Virus record (IMG/VR): IMGVR_UViG_3300027708_000298 | Location: 1 to 23,914 of that record | Source: a virus | Reading direction: 5' to 3' (one strand) | Length of the DNA stretch: 23,914 nucleotides | Shown: piece after piece, positions 12,493-21,412 of the stretch | Layout: each line of letters starts with the position of its first letter | How positions within the stretch are numbered: position 1 is the stretch's first letter | Position numbers and translations under genes: made by a program | Notes under the pieces: model-generated | The model's input: the letters and a program-made list of their open reading frames with translations, nothing else | Databases searched by the model: none | What the model was told of the DNA's origin: nothing

Positions 12493-14553
12493 ATGACCAC
12501 AGCGGTCACCCAGACCACTAATTTTGTCCCAGTTCAAGGGGTGTTTGCCCCTGAACCGACTTATGCCCTCCAGTATTTTGTTGGCCCTGCTGGAACGCCG
12601 TTCTATGGCCCTGCAAACGCCACATTTACCAACATCAGCACGGTAACGGGCACGATCACCACAACCCCAACTGGCGACACAGACATTGCCAATAAAGGCT
12701 ATGTGGATTCGGTGGCGCAGGGTTTGGATGTAAAAGCATCCTGTGTCTATTCAACCACGGCAAACATTACGCTGTCTGGTTTGGCTGTCCAGGCTAATGG
12801 TGATTGGACTTCTACGCTAACCGTTGGGGATAGGATTCTGGTCAAGAATCAGACTCTGAGCCAGTTCAACGGCATTTATGTGGCGGCATCAGGCACTTGG
12901 GCGCGATCTGCCGACATGAATACATGGGCAGAAGTGCCATCTGCTTTTACCTTCATTGAATCAGGCACAACCCTAGCGGATACGGGCTGGGTTTGTACCT
13001 CAAACCAAGGCGGCACGATTGATGTGACCGCAATCAATTGGTCGCAGTTTTCTGGTGCTGGGTCTTACTTGGCGGGTACTGGATTAACCCTTACGGGCAA
13101 CACATTCAGTATTACCAACACAGGGGTGACGGCTGCGGCATACGGTTCGGCATCATCTGTTGGGACTTTTAGCGTCAATGCTCAAGGTCAATTGACTTTG
13201 GCGGGAAGCACCAGCATTGCCATAGCAGGGACTCAGATTACTAGCGGCACGATTGACAGCGCCAGATTGTCGGGCAGTTATTCGGGCATCACAGGTTTGG
13301 GGACGCTGACCAACTTGACGGTGACCAACACTATCACGGGGTCGGTATCTGGCAACGCTGCCACGGCAACATCTGCAACCAATATTGCAGGGGGCACTGC
13401 TGGGGCGGTTGTCTATCAAAGCGGTTCTGGCGCAACAGCATTTTTAGCTGCTGGCACAAATGGGCAAGTATTGACTTTGGCATCGGGTATCCCGTCTTGG
13501 GCCACGCCAACTGTTGGCACGGTCACATCAATTTCTCAGACATTCACAGGCGGCATTATTTCGGTTGCTGGTTCGCCCATCACCACAAATGGCACTCTGG
13601 CGCTGACTGTGGCGGGTACGAGTGGCGGCATACCTTATTTCACAAGCACAACGGCCTGGGCATCATCTGCGCTACTGGCGGCAAATTCTTTGATGGTTGG
13701 TGGTGGGGCTGGTGTAGCGCCTAGCACGGTCACCACAGGAACAGGGGTGGTTACTGCCCTTGGCGTGAATACAGGTACTGCTGGGGCTTTTGTGGTCAAT
13801 GGCGGGGCTTTAGGCACACCATCTAGCGGCACGGTCACCAACTTGACGGGCACAGCCGCGATAAACATCACTGGCACAGCAAGTAATTTGGCGGGTGGGG
13901 CGGCGGCATCTATACCCTATCAATCAGCAACGGGAACAACGGCATTCTTGGCCTCTGCTGCGGGGGATGCCAACAAAGTTTTGCAATCCAACGGCACAAG
14001 TGCCCCAAGCTGGGTTGTCCCAACCGCTTATGCCACGGTCACAGATGACACCACTACCAATGCAGTGCGTTACCCCTTGTTTGCCAACCAAACAACGGGA
14101 AATCTGTCCACCGAATACGTCAGTTCCACAAAATATAACTACAACCCAAGCACGGGATTGCTGACCGCCACAGGGTTTAGCGGGTCGGGCGCAAGCCTGA
14201 CAAGTCTTCCAGCGGGGCAGTTGTCAGGCACGATTCCTAGCGGTGTTTTGGGTAACTCAAGCCTTTATATTGGCACGACCATAATTGCACTCAATCGATC
14301 AAGCAGCGCCCAATCCCTGACAGGGGTAAACATTGACGGGTCGGCAGGGTCGGCAACCACAGCGACAACCGCAACCAATGCAACAAATGTGGCGATTACT
14401 GATGACACCAGCACAGCGGCAGAAATGTATCTATCCTGGGTGACCACAACTACGGGGAATTTGCCAATCAAGGTATCATCGACTAAACTCAAATTCAATC
14501 CATCCACGGGCGTTTTAACCGCCACGGGCGGGGTCACAGGGGGCACATTCTGA
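12493..14553 (+). CDS. Large repetitive tail fibre protein
   Basis: A 686-residue Thr/Gly/Ala/Ser-rich fibre. Residues about 70-200 form a recognisable fibre module (NKGYVDSVAQGLD, RILVKNQT, FNGIYVAASG and ADTGWVCTS). Later come repeats of the VYQSGSGATAFLA/GQVL/PSW type (about 305-336 and 470-507) and two homologous C-terminal units starting near residues 513 and 633 (TDDT, TTGN, VSSTK and NPSTG, then LTATG). It ends in GGTF. It probably forms a trimeric fibre on the virion. No enzymatic domain is visible. The stop overlaps the next start (TGATG). Confidence 0.8.
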   Translation: MTTAVTQTTNFVPVQGVFAPEPTYALQYFVGPAGTPFYGPANATFTNISTVTGTITTTPTGDTDIANKGYVDSVAQGLDVKASCVYSTTANITLSGLAVQANGDWTSTLTVGDRILVKNQTLSQFNGIYVAASGTWARSADMNTWAEVPSAFTFIESGTTLADTGWVCTSNQGGTIDVTAINWSQFSGAGSYLAGTGLTLTGNTFSITNTGVTAAAYGSASSVGTFSVNAQGQLTLAGSTSIAIAGTQITSGTIDSARLSGSYSGITGLGTLTNLTVTNTITGSVSGNAATATSATNIAGGTAGAVVYQSGSGATAFLAAGTNGQVLTLASGIPSWATPTVGTVTSISQTFTGGIISVAGSPITTNGTLALTVAGTSGGIPYFTSTTAWASSALLAANSLMVGGGAGVAPSTVTTGTGVVTALGVNTGTAGAFVVNGGALGTPSSGTVTNLTGTAAINITGTASNLAGGAAASIPYQSATGTTAFLASAAGDANKVLQSNGTSAPSWVVPTAYATVTDDTTTNAVRYPLFANQTTGNLSTEYVSSTKYNYNPSTGLLTATGFSGSGASLTSLPAGQLSGTIPSGVLGNSSLYIGTTIIALNRSSSAQSLTGVNIDGSAGSATTATTATNATNVAITDDTSTAAEMYLSWVTTTTGNLPIKVSSTKLKFNPSTGVLTATGGVTGGTF

Positions 14554-14828
14554 TGTGGAAAATCTTGGAAATCCAAGCCGAAAGCGACTTGATCACAGGC
14601 GCACGATATTTCTGCGCTAAAAACGGTGTGGAAACTGAGGGCTGGTGGAAGTTTGCCGAGCCTGTGCTGACCATTCCATTTGCTGATGTGACCGAAGATA
14701 TTGTAATTGGCTGGGTGACCGCCGACATTGGCGCACAGGTTGAAGCCCGATTAGACGCGCAAGCTGCGGCAACCCAACGGGTGGTTGTTGCCCCCTGGTT
14801 GCCCCAAGTCTTTACACCGAGCATCTAA
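14553..14828 (+). CDS. Small fibre-associated protein
   Basis: A 91-residue protein (WKILEIQAESD, EGWWKFAEPVLTIPF, then IVIGWVTADIG and a helical Ala/Gln segment). Short proteins with this strand pattern and an IGWV helix often lie directly after or between tail-fibre genes; they may belong to DUF7936, but I am not sure. A fibre chaperone or connector role is a guess. It overlaps both neighbours by 1 nt. Confidence 0.6.
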   Translation: MWKILEIQAESDLITGARYFCAKNGVETEGWWKFAEPVLTIPFADVTEDIVIGWVTADIGAQVEARLDAQAAATQRVVVAPWLPQVFTPSI

Positions 14829-16072
14829 TGGCACAAACAGGCTTTACTCCAATCCAACTGTACTATTCAAGTACAACTACCAATGCGCCATCTGCGGGTA
14901 ATCTTGCGTCTGGTGAATTGGCGATCAATATTACTGATGGCAAACTGTTTTACAAAGACGATGCTAATGCGGTGCAAGTCATTGGCTGGAAAACTGTACC
15001 AGCTACGGCAGGAGGTACAGGACAAACATCTTATGCCGTGGGTGATTTGCTTTATGCCAACACCACCACAACCCTTGCAAAACTTGCAGATGTAGCCACA
15101 GGAAATGCGCTTATTTCGGGCGGCGTTGGAGTTGCGCCCAGTTGGGGCAAGATTGGTTTAACAACACATGTTAACGGCACATTGCCAACTGCCAACGGCG
15201 GCACAAACTTAACCTCATTTACGGCAAATGGCGTTGTCTATGCCTCAAGCACAAGTGCTTTGGCTACGGGCAGTGCGTTGGTGTTTGATGGTACGAATCT
15301 GGGTGTGGGTGTTACGCCTAGTGCTTGGAGTGGCTTAAAAGGTTTTCAGATAAATACAGGATTATCTTTTGGTGGTTCATCAGCTAACGGAAGCATATCG
15401 TCAAATAGTTTTTATGACGGTTCAAATTGGAAATATTTAACATCAACTTTTGCAACCCGATACGATGCAAATTTTTCTACCAATGGCTCTCATGTATGGC
15501 TTATAGCCCCATCAGGCACAGCAGGTAACGCCATCACCTTTACCGAAGCAATGACGCTTACGGCGGCGAATGACTTGCTGGTGGGGACTACAAGTACAAG
15601 CGTAACAAATGGTGGAATATATAACCGAGTTACAAACGCCGCAGGGTCTTCTGTAATTATTGGTCATCAATCCGGGGTAGTTACTGGAAATTCTTTTGCT
15701 GAATTTCAATATGCGGGTTCTTTAATAGGTTATATTTCACAAGTTGGAACAACAGCCGTTGGTTATAATTCAATTTCAGATTATAGGCTAAAAAGCAATC
15801 AATTGCCGTTAACAAATTCGGGTGAATTTATTGATGCTTTACAACCTAAAACTTGGATATGGTCAAAAGATGGTTCTAAAGGCGTTGGATTTATAGCGCA
15901 TGAAGTTCAAGAAATTTCACCTTTAAGCGTTTCTGGTGCTAAAGATGCAATTGATGAAAATGGCAACCCAATTTATCAAGCAATGGAATATGGTTCTTCT
16001 GATTTTATTGCAAACATTATTGCAGAATTAAAATCATTAAGAGCAAGACTTAAAGCAGCAAATATTGCATAA
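14828..16072 (+). CDS. Tail fibre with C-terminal S74 chaperone domain
   Basis: A 414-residue fibre. The N-terminal part has repeats such as GGTGQTSYAVGDLLYA and GGTNLTSFTANGVVYA. From residue 317 a Peptidase S74 intramolecular chaperone begins: Ser317-Asp-Tyr-Arg-Leu-Lys322 gives the Ser-Lys dyad with the +5 spacing known from endosialidase, then KTWIW, GFIAHEVQEI and a final helical rod. The chaperone assists trimer folding and then cuts itself off. Base composition falls sharply near 15605 within the gene, so the C-terminal part looks newly joined. It starts at TAATG over the previous stop. Confidence 0.88.
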   Translation: MAQTGFTPIQLYYSSTTTNAPSAGNLASGELAINITDGKLFYKDDANAVQVIGWKTVPATAGGTGQTSYAVGDLLYANTTTTLAKLADVATGNALISGGVGVAPSWGKIGLTTHVNGTLPTANGGTNLTSFTANGVVYASSTSALATGSALVFDGTNLGVGVTPSAWSGLKGFQINTGLSFGGSSANGSISSNSFYDGSNWKYLTSTFATRYDANFSTNGSHVWLIAPSGTAGNAITFTEAMTLTAANDLLVGTTSTSVTNGGIYNRVTNAAGSSVIIGHQSGVVTGNSFAEFQYAGSLIGYISQVGTTAVGYNSISDYRLKSNQLPLTNSGEFIDALQPKTWIWSKDGSKGVGFIAHEVQEISPLSVSGAKDAIDENGNPIYQAMEYGSSDFIANIIAELKSLRARLKAANIA

Positions 16073-16081
16073 GGAAAAAAA

Positions 16082-17941
16082 ATGACTACTCTTGTACCAA
16101 AATTTCAACAACCAATATCAGGCGCAGTTAACAGGCCTATTAACTTAAAACTTCAAGAATTTATTTCTGTTTTAGATTTTATTAACGCTGCTGATGTTGG
16201 TACAACTAATGATGTGACTTATGCTTTTACAGCTGCAATTGCCACATTAAAAAATGTTTACGTTCCCCCAGGTTTTTATCATTTGTCTGGAAATCTAACT
16301 TTAAATCAAAACCAAGTTTTGTATGGCGATAATAGATCAACAAGTATTTTATATTCGTCAATAACAACAGGTAATTTTATTACGGCTGCATTAGGTGCAA
16401 GAGTACAAAATTTAGGAATTATTGGGGTTTGGACACCAAATTCCAATAACACGTCTGTTGGTCTATATGGTGGATTTGGCGGTTATTTTGATGGCGGCGT
16501 AAGCAATTGTTTTATTCAATATTTCTATATTGGTTTAAGCGCTTCAAATTCAGTACAAACATTTGAAAACAACATATTTACTAATTGTAATTATGGTTAT
16601 AAATCAGTTTATCTTGTTTTTAATGATTCAATACGTTTGGTAAGCAATTGGTTTACTTACATAGGTCAAACAATAACAGCAACACCATCATCTGTTACTT
16701 TATCAAGCGGTAAAATTTACAATATTATTGTTCCAAATGCTTCTATTTTTGAAGTTTATACACCTATTTCACAAGCATCTACTAACGCACAAGCGCTAAT
16801 ACAGGCAATAAATACGGGAACAAATACTTTAACAGTTTATGTCATATCAGGAACATTTAACACTTCAAATGTAGTGACTAATTTTCAAGGTGCTTGTATG
16901 TACAACACCTATAGATCATTAAACGCACAATATATTAATAATCAATGTGGTCAATCTACCAATTTTATTAATAATGGTGGACAAAACAGTGACATTTATT
17001 TAACTAATAATTGGTGCGAACAAATAACAGGTTCGCCATTAATTTCATCTGGTACTGGTACTTATGTTTTGTCTCCTACTGGCATTTACATTAGTGGTGT
17101 AACTGGATTCCCAATTATTAATGATCCAACAGTTTCGTTTGGATTTTATGCAAGTGGTTCACAAGTTGTAACTCAAGATGCAGGATCAATACCTGGATCA
17201 GGTTTAACTCAAGTTAGTTCATCTACTTTGCTACAACCACTTAGAACAATTTATACCAATGGGTATCAAACCGCAGTTTCTAATGCAATAGTTGCAGTAA
17301 TGGGATTAGAAAGTGATGCAAGCGACAATGGTTACGCAAAGCAATATATATGGAACATGACTGTTGGTTCTGGAAACGCTAATGCAGTTTTAAATTTAGG
17401 TTATGCAAGTAATTATAGTAATACTTATGGTGCTACAACACCACTTCCATTAACTGCTAACGTTGTTTCATTTGGCACATCATTTTTTGCCCCAAGTAGT
17501 GATAATGCAATTACTCTTGGGACATCTTCTAATAGATGGTCAACTGTTTATGCTGCAACAGGCACAATCAATACTTCAGATGAAAATCAAAAAACTGTTA
17601 TTGGTTCTTTAACAACAGCCGAACAAAATGTAGCGAAAGCAATAAAAGGTTTAATAAAAACATTTAAATTTAATGATGCTATCGCTAAAAAAGGTATTGA
17701 TAAAGCAAGACTTCATGTGGGTGTGGTTGCTCAAGATGTACAGGCGGCATTTATTGCTCAAGGACTTGACCCAAATAAATACGCTTTATTTTGTTCTGAT
17801 ACTTGGTACACAAATGAAGATGGTATTGTTTTTGAATCAAACATAGACGATAAAAATATATTAATTCCTAACTTAACAACTCATACCCAACTTGGTGTTA
17901 GGTATGAAGAATTATTGGCTTTTGTAATATCTGCAATATAA
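16082..17941 (+). CDS. Tailspike with beta-helix and S74 domain
   Basis: A 619-residue receptor-binding protein. The N-terminus (VNRPINLKLQEFISVLDF, then a NVYVPPGFYHLSG segment and YGDNRSTSIL) is that of pectate-lyase-like beta-helix tailspikes; the middle is Asn/Thr/Ser-rich, with repeated short strands fitting a trimeric beta-helix. The S74 chaperone begins at Ser499 (SDENQK, with Lys504 at +5) and shows VGVVAQDVQ and a closing YEELLAFVISAI. Specificity, probably for a surface polysaccharide, is inferred, and no catalytic residues can be assigned by eye. The gene is very AT-rich (16 G/C in 60 at 16921-16980). Confidence 0.85.
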   Translation: MTTLVPKFQQPISGAVNRPINLKLQEFISVLDFINAADVGTTNDVTYAFTAAIATLKNVYVPPGFYHLSGNLTLNQNQVLYGDNRSTSILYSSITTGNFITAALGARVQNLGIIGVWTPNSNNTSVGLYGGFGGYFDGGVSNCFIQYFYIGLSASNSVQTFENNIFTNCNYGYKSVYLVFNDSIRLVSNWFTYIGQTITATPSSVTLSSGKIYNIIVPNASIFEVYTPISQASTNAQALIQAINTGTNTLTVYVISGTFNTSNVVTNFQGACMYNTYRSLNAQYINNQCGQSTNFINNGGQNSDIYLTNNWCEQITGSPLISSGTGTYVLSPTGIYISGVTGFPIINDPTVSFGFYASGSQVVTQDAGSIPGSGLTQVSSSTLLQPLRTIYTNGYQTAVSNAIVAVMGLESDASDNGYAKQYIWNMTVGSGNANAVLNLGYASNYSNTYGATTPLPLTANVVSFGTSFFAPSSDNAITLGTSSNRWSTVYAATGTINTSDENQKTVIGSLTTAEQNVAKAIKGLIKTFKFNDAIAKKGIDKARLHVGVVAQDVQAAFIAQGLDPNKYALFCSDTWYTNEDGIVFESNIDDKNILIPNLTTHTQLGVRYEELLAFVISAI

Positions 17942-17957
17942 AATTTAGGAGAATATC

Positions 17958-18458
17958 ATGAGTGTAAATTTATCACCATTAGGAGGCGCTGGGTGGCAGT
18001 TTTTTGATGACAATGGCCTTCCTTTGGTTGGTGGGCTTATTTATACCTATTTGGCAGGAACTACAACACCACAAGCAACTTATACATCTGCATCAGGAAC
18101 AATTCAAAATTCCAATCCTATCATATTAAATTCTGCTGGAAGGCCATCAAATGAAATTTGGCTTTCGGGTGGTGTTTCGTATAAATTTGTATTAAAAACT
18201 GCTACTTTTACACAAATTTGGAGTATGGATAATCTTCAAGGATTACCCTCTGCTGGTCAAGAAGGTTATATAACCGCAACTCAAAATCAAACTGTTTGCA
18301 CAGTACCATTTACTTATTTATTAGGATCAAGCTCTTTATATGTTTTGGTAAATGGATCAAAACAAGTTAATACGTTAAATTACAATGAAACAAATGCCAC
18401 AACCGTTACATTTGTTAATGGTTTAAATGTTGGTGATGTTGTTGAGTTTTTGCAATAA
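17958..18458 (+). CDS. Head-binding-like tail adaptor protein
   Basis: A 166-residue protein. Residues 10-95 (GWQFFDDNGLPLVGGLIYTY, a PIILNSAGRPS turn and YKFVLK, then IWSMDNLQG) follow the strand order of the P22 tailspike head-binding domain, which also has a LIINAAG-type turn. Residues 100-166 form a second small domain (VPFTYLLGSSSLYVLVNG, then VTFVNGLNVGDVVEF) common in fibre proteins. No receptor-binding part follows, so it may be a separate anchor linking a spike to the tail hub. It is preceded by an AGGAG site, is AT-rich and lies directly before the gp4-like adaptor gene. Confidence 0.65.
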   Translation: MSVNLSPLGGAGWQFFDDNGLPLVGGLIYTYLAGTTTPQATYTSASGTIQNSNPIILNSAGRPSNEIWLSGGVSYKFVLKTATFTQIWSMDNLQGLPSAGQEGYITATQNQTVCTVPFTYLLGSSSLYVLVNGSKQVNTLNYNETNATTVTFVNGLNVGDVVEFLQ

Positions 18459-18468
18459 AGGATAAGAA

Positions 18469-19656
18469 ATGACCCAGCCGATTGACATCATCACCCGAGC
18501 CATGAAAGACATTGGCGCTGTCGCCGCTGGTGAAGTGCCAACGGCAGATGAAGCGCAAGATGGTCTGGATATGCTTAACGACATGATTGCCCAATGGTCG
18601 AATGAAAACATGATGGTTTTCTATCGATCAGAGATCATTTTCCAGACCACACAAAATCAGGTGCAGTACACCATTGGCCCAAGCGGTCAGATGGGGGCGA
18701 CATTCACAGGGTCGATTGCTGGTACAACCTTGACCGTCCCAGCTAATGCGGTGACTGCTGGCGGCATCAATATCGGTCAGACGCTATCAGGCACAAGCAT
18801 CACAGCGGGAACAAGGATTGTGGGCTTTACAACGGGCGCTGGGGGAAATGTAAATGAAGGTGGGACGTATACCCTGTCCAGCAGTAATACCACGCCCACG
18901 CCAGCTTTCACAGGGTCTATCAGTGGAACAACTTTAACTGTGAGCGCCATTTCTGCTGGTTATTTGGGCGTTGGTTCTGTGATTGCTGGAACTGGTGTTA
19001 CCGTTGGAACTACGATCACAGCGTTTGTAAGTGCTTCTGGCGGGGTTGGAACATATACCGTTTCGGTTTCCCAAACTGTTGGCAGCGTTGCCATGACGGG
19101 AACAATTACGCCTTTTCCAATTTCTGCCTATTACGAGCGCCCGCTAACGATTGAATCTGGCTTTGTGCGGGTTGCCACCATGCAGGGCGGGTCAAACATT
19201 GCGGGTGGTTATCTTGACTATCCTTTGTCGATTCTGAGCCTTGAAGAATATGAATCCATCGGCATCAAGCAATTGAACGGCCCTTGGGCAAAGGCGATTT
19301 ACTACCAACCTTCTGAATTGTTGGGGACAATTTATGTGTACCCCAACCCGTCACAGGGTGAATTGCATTTGTTCACCCAGACGATCTTTAGAGAATTTGC
19401 CACGCTAAACGACACCATTCAACTGCCCCAAGGCTACAACATGGCGTTGCGGTGGTGCTTGGCTGAACGTTTGCTGCCCATGTTTGGCAAGGTCAATCAG
19501 GTGCAGATTGCTATGATCAACGCTTATTCTGGTCAAGCTAAAGCCACGGTTAAGCGCACCAATATGCGCCCACCCCAGATTGCCCGATACCCTGACAGCT
19601 TGATGGTTGGCAGGGCTAAGGATGCTGGCTTTATTATGGATGGGGGCTTCCGATAA
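18469..19656 (+). CDS. Head-tail adaptor, P22 gp4-like, with insertion
   Basis: A 395-residue protein. Residues 1-72 match the P22 gp4 tail accessory factor pattern ([26 protein letters not shown]). Residues 220-395 continue the family ([18 protein letters not shown], then [11 protein letters not shown] and [10 protein letters not shown]). Between them, about residues 76-213, lie two beta-rich repeats listed separately. Without them it would be about 255 residues; P22 gp4 has 166. It would bind beneath the portal, close the packaged head and recruit the gp10 hub. Codon use returns to GC-richer values here. The stop overlaps the next start (TAATG). Confidence 0.82.
   Translation: MTQPIDIITRAMKDIGAVAAGEVPTADEAQDGLDMLNDMIAQWSNENMMVFYRSEIIFQTTQNQVQYTIGPSGQMGATFTGSIAGTTLTVPANAVTAGGINIGQTLSGTSITAGTRIVGFTTGAGGNVNEGGTYTLSSSNTTPTPAFTGSISGTTLTVSAISAGYLGVGSVIAGTGVTVGTTITAFVSASGGVGTYTVSVSQTVGSVAMTGTITPFPISAYYERPLTIESGFVRVATMQGGSNIAGGYLDYPLSILSLEEYESIGIKQLNGPWAKAIYYQPSELLGTIYVYPNPSQGELHLFTQTIFREFATLNDTIQLPQGYNMALRWCLAERLLPMFGKVNQVQIAMINAYSGQAKATVKRTNMRPPQIARYPDSLMVGRAKDAGFIMDGGFR
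18703..19101 (+). repeat. Two tandem beta-domain repeats inside the gp4-like gene
   Basis: Residues 79-146 and 147-211 of the adaptor are copies of one module: [12 protein letters not shown] or [12 protein letters not shown], then an [14 protein letters not shown] or [14 protein letters not shown] segment, then GGTYTLS or [11 protein letters not shown] copies start at 18703 and 18907 and are diverged. Similar modules appear in other phage proteins and probably fold as small Ig-like or jelly-roll units exposed on the virion. Confidence 0.75.
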
Positions 19657-21134
19657 TGCCTGATTTTGGCTTTGTTGGCACATCCTACGTTGCGCCATCC
19701 ATTTATCAAGGTGACCAAGAGTGCATCAATTTCTTTGCTGAGATTGACACATCTAAGCAGCCTGGGGACAGGGGTATTGTGGCGCTTTACCCTACGCCTG
19801 GATTGGTGCAAGAAGTACAGCTTGCGGCGGCAGAAGTGCGGGGCTTGCACACCATGTCAGGTGAATCCATCCTTATTGCGGTGGCTGGGAACATTGTTTA
19901 TAAAGTTACCACGGCATTTGTTGCCACGCAAGTCGGAACACTGACCACTAGCATTGGGCAAGTGTCCATATCAGACAACATTGACACGGTAAATGGTTTG
20001 ACTGCTTATATTGTTGATGGCCCAAATCGATATACCTGGGTTGTGGCAACCAACACATTCACCAAGTTGCCAGCATCAGATGGCCCTTGGCAGGGCGCAT
20101 CTGTGGTTGATAACGTTGACAACTACAACATTTATAACGAGGTAGGAACGCAAAACTGGGCGTGTACCGACTTGGGTCGCAGCATATCAAGCCAAGCCCT
20201 GTATGGCACGGCTGATGGCGCATCTGATTTGTTGATGACGCTGATTGTTAACCAACGTCAGGTTTATTTGATTGGTGAGATAACCACCGAGGTCTGGACA
20301 GATGTGGGCAACGTAATTGCAGGAATTACAAGTTTTCCCTTTCAGAGAGTGCCAGGGACTTCAAGCCAATCAGGTATTGATGCCAAGTTTTCCCTGGCCC
20401 GATTGGGCGAGACTTTTGTTTGTGTGGCAAAAGACACCCGAGGTTCGGCAACCATTGAAATGATGCAGGGTTATACCTGGGTCAGAATCAGCACTCACGC
20501 TGTTGAACAGTCTTTGGTGGATTCAGTGACCAATGATGCCATTGCATATTCTTACCAAATTGAAGGCCATGAAATGTATGTGGTCACCTTCCCCAGCGTT
20601 GGGGAATATGGACTTACTTGGGTTTATGACCTGTCCACAAAAAGCTGGCACAAGTGGTTGTCTTGGGATTCTGATTTAGCGGTTTACAAACGTCATCGGT
20701 CAAACTGTGCGGCATTTTTTGGCAATAAAAACATTGTTGGTGACTATGAAAACGGCAAGATTTACAGTCTGGACAACGCTGTATATACAGACAACGGTAG
20801 CACAATTCGCAGACTGCGCCGAGCCGTTCATCTGACACAAGACTTACAACGCCAGTATTTTGATTCTTTCCAGATTCAATTTCAGCCAGGGGTTGGGTTA
20901 AATACTGGGCAGGGACAAGACCCTCAGGCCATGCTTAGATGGTCAAACGATGGCGGGTCTACATGGTCAAACGAGCATTGGGTTAGCATAGGCAAAATGG
21001 GCGGGTATGTCAATCGTGCCCTGTGGCGGCGGTTGGGATGGGCACGGGACAGGATTTTTGAAGTGGCGATAAGTGACCCTGTGAAAGCGGTTATTGTGTC
21101 TGCTGAATTGAAAATGTCTGCTGGAGATAATTGA
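19656..21134 (+). CDS. Tail hub protein, P22 gp10-like (packaged DNA stabilisation)
   Basis: A 492-residue protein (P22 gp10 has 472). The N-terminus FGFVGTSYVAPSIYQGDQ with INFFAE, an ALYPTPGLV turn and strands built around GIDAKFSLARLGET and TWVYDLSTKSWHKW match the gp10 family, expected to form a beta-propeller. It joins the adaptor ring and holds the DNA in the filled head, and tailspikes dock against it. It sits directly after the gp4-like gene as in P22. Confidence 0.9.
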   Translation: MPDFGFVGTSYVAPSIYQGDQECINFFAEIDTSKQPGDRGIVALYPTPGLVQEVQLAAAEVRGLHTMSGESILIAVAGNIVYKVTTAFVATQVGTLTTSIGQVSISDNIDTVNGLTAYIVDGPNRYTWVVATNTFTKLPASDGPWQGASVVDNVDNYNIYNEVGTQNWACTDLGRSISSQALYGTADGASDLLMTLIVNQRQVYLIGEITTEVWTDVGNVIAGITSFPFQRVPGTSSQSGIDAKFSLARLGETFVCVAKDTRGSATIEMMQGYTWVRISTHAVEQSLVDSVTNDAIAYSYQIEGHEMYVVTFPSVGEYGLTWVYDLSTKSWHKWLSWDSDLAVYKRHRSNCAAFFGNKNIVGDYENGKIYSLDNAVYTDNGSTIRRLRRAVHLTQDLQRQYFDSFQIQFQPGVGLNTGQGQDPQAMLRWSNDGGSTWSNEHWVSIGKMGGYVNRALWRRLGWARDRIFEVAISDPVKAVIVSAELKMSAGDN

Positions 21135-21412
21135 TGGCTACGGCAATTCCCAACACAAACATCAATATCCCGTATTCTTCATTCCTTGATGAAACCACGG
21201 GGCGGCCTAGCATTCCTTGGATGCAATGGTTGATGAATCCCAACATCATTACGCTGAACGTGCAAAACACCAATATCACGGGTGGCACAATCAAAAATGT
21301 GACGATTACCAACAGCACTATCAACAGTTCCACCATTGGCTTGACAACTCCAGCGGCGGGTAAATTTACCGATTTCACGGCCCTAAACGGTGTTAAAGGG
21401 GGTACGTTTTGA
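21134..21412 (+). CDS. Short fibre-like protein in the tail-needle position
   Basis: A 92-residue protein. Residues 1-36 (IPNTNINIPYSSFLDE, TGRPSIPWMQWLMNP) look like a virion-attachment segment. Residues 38-70 are a regular Asn/Thr/Ile repeat (NITGGTIKNVTITNST) suited to a parallel beta-helix. The protein ends in GGTF like the large fibre at 12493. In P22 order this slot belongs to gp26, the needle that plugs the hub, but gp26 is a 233-residue coiled coil; equivalence is a hypothesis. ATG 21134 has GGAG 7 nt upstream. Confidence 0.65.
   Translation: MATAIPNTNINIPYSSFLDETTGRPSIPWMQWLMNPNIITLNVQNTNITGGTIKNVTITNSTINSSTIGLTTPAAGKFTDFTALNGVKGGTF

Noticed and set aside
13635-13877. Minus-strand and alternative-frame ORFs within the fibre gene region
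   Set aside because: Repetitive Thr/Gly/Ala codons leave several frames open; the products are low-complexity and have no start signals.
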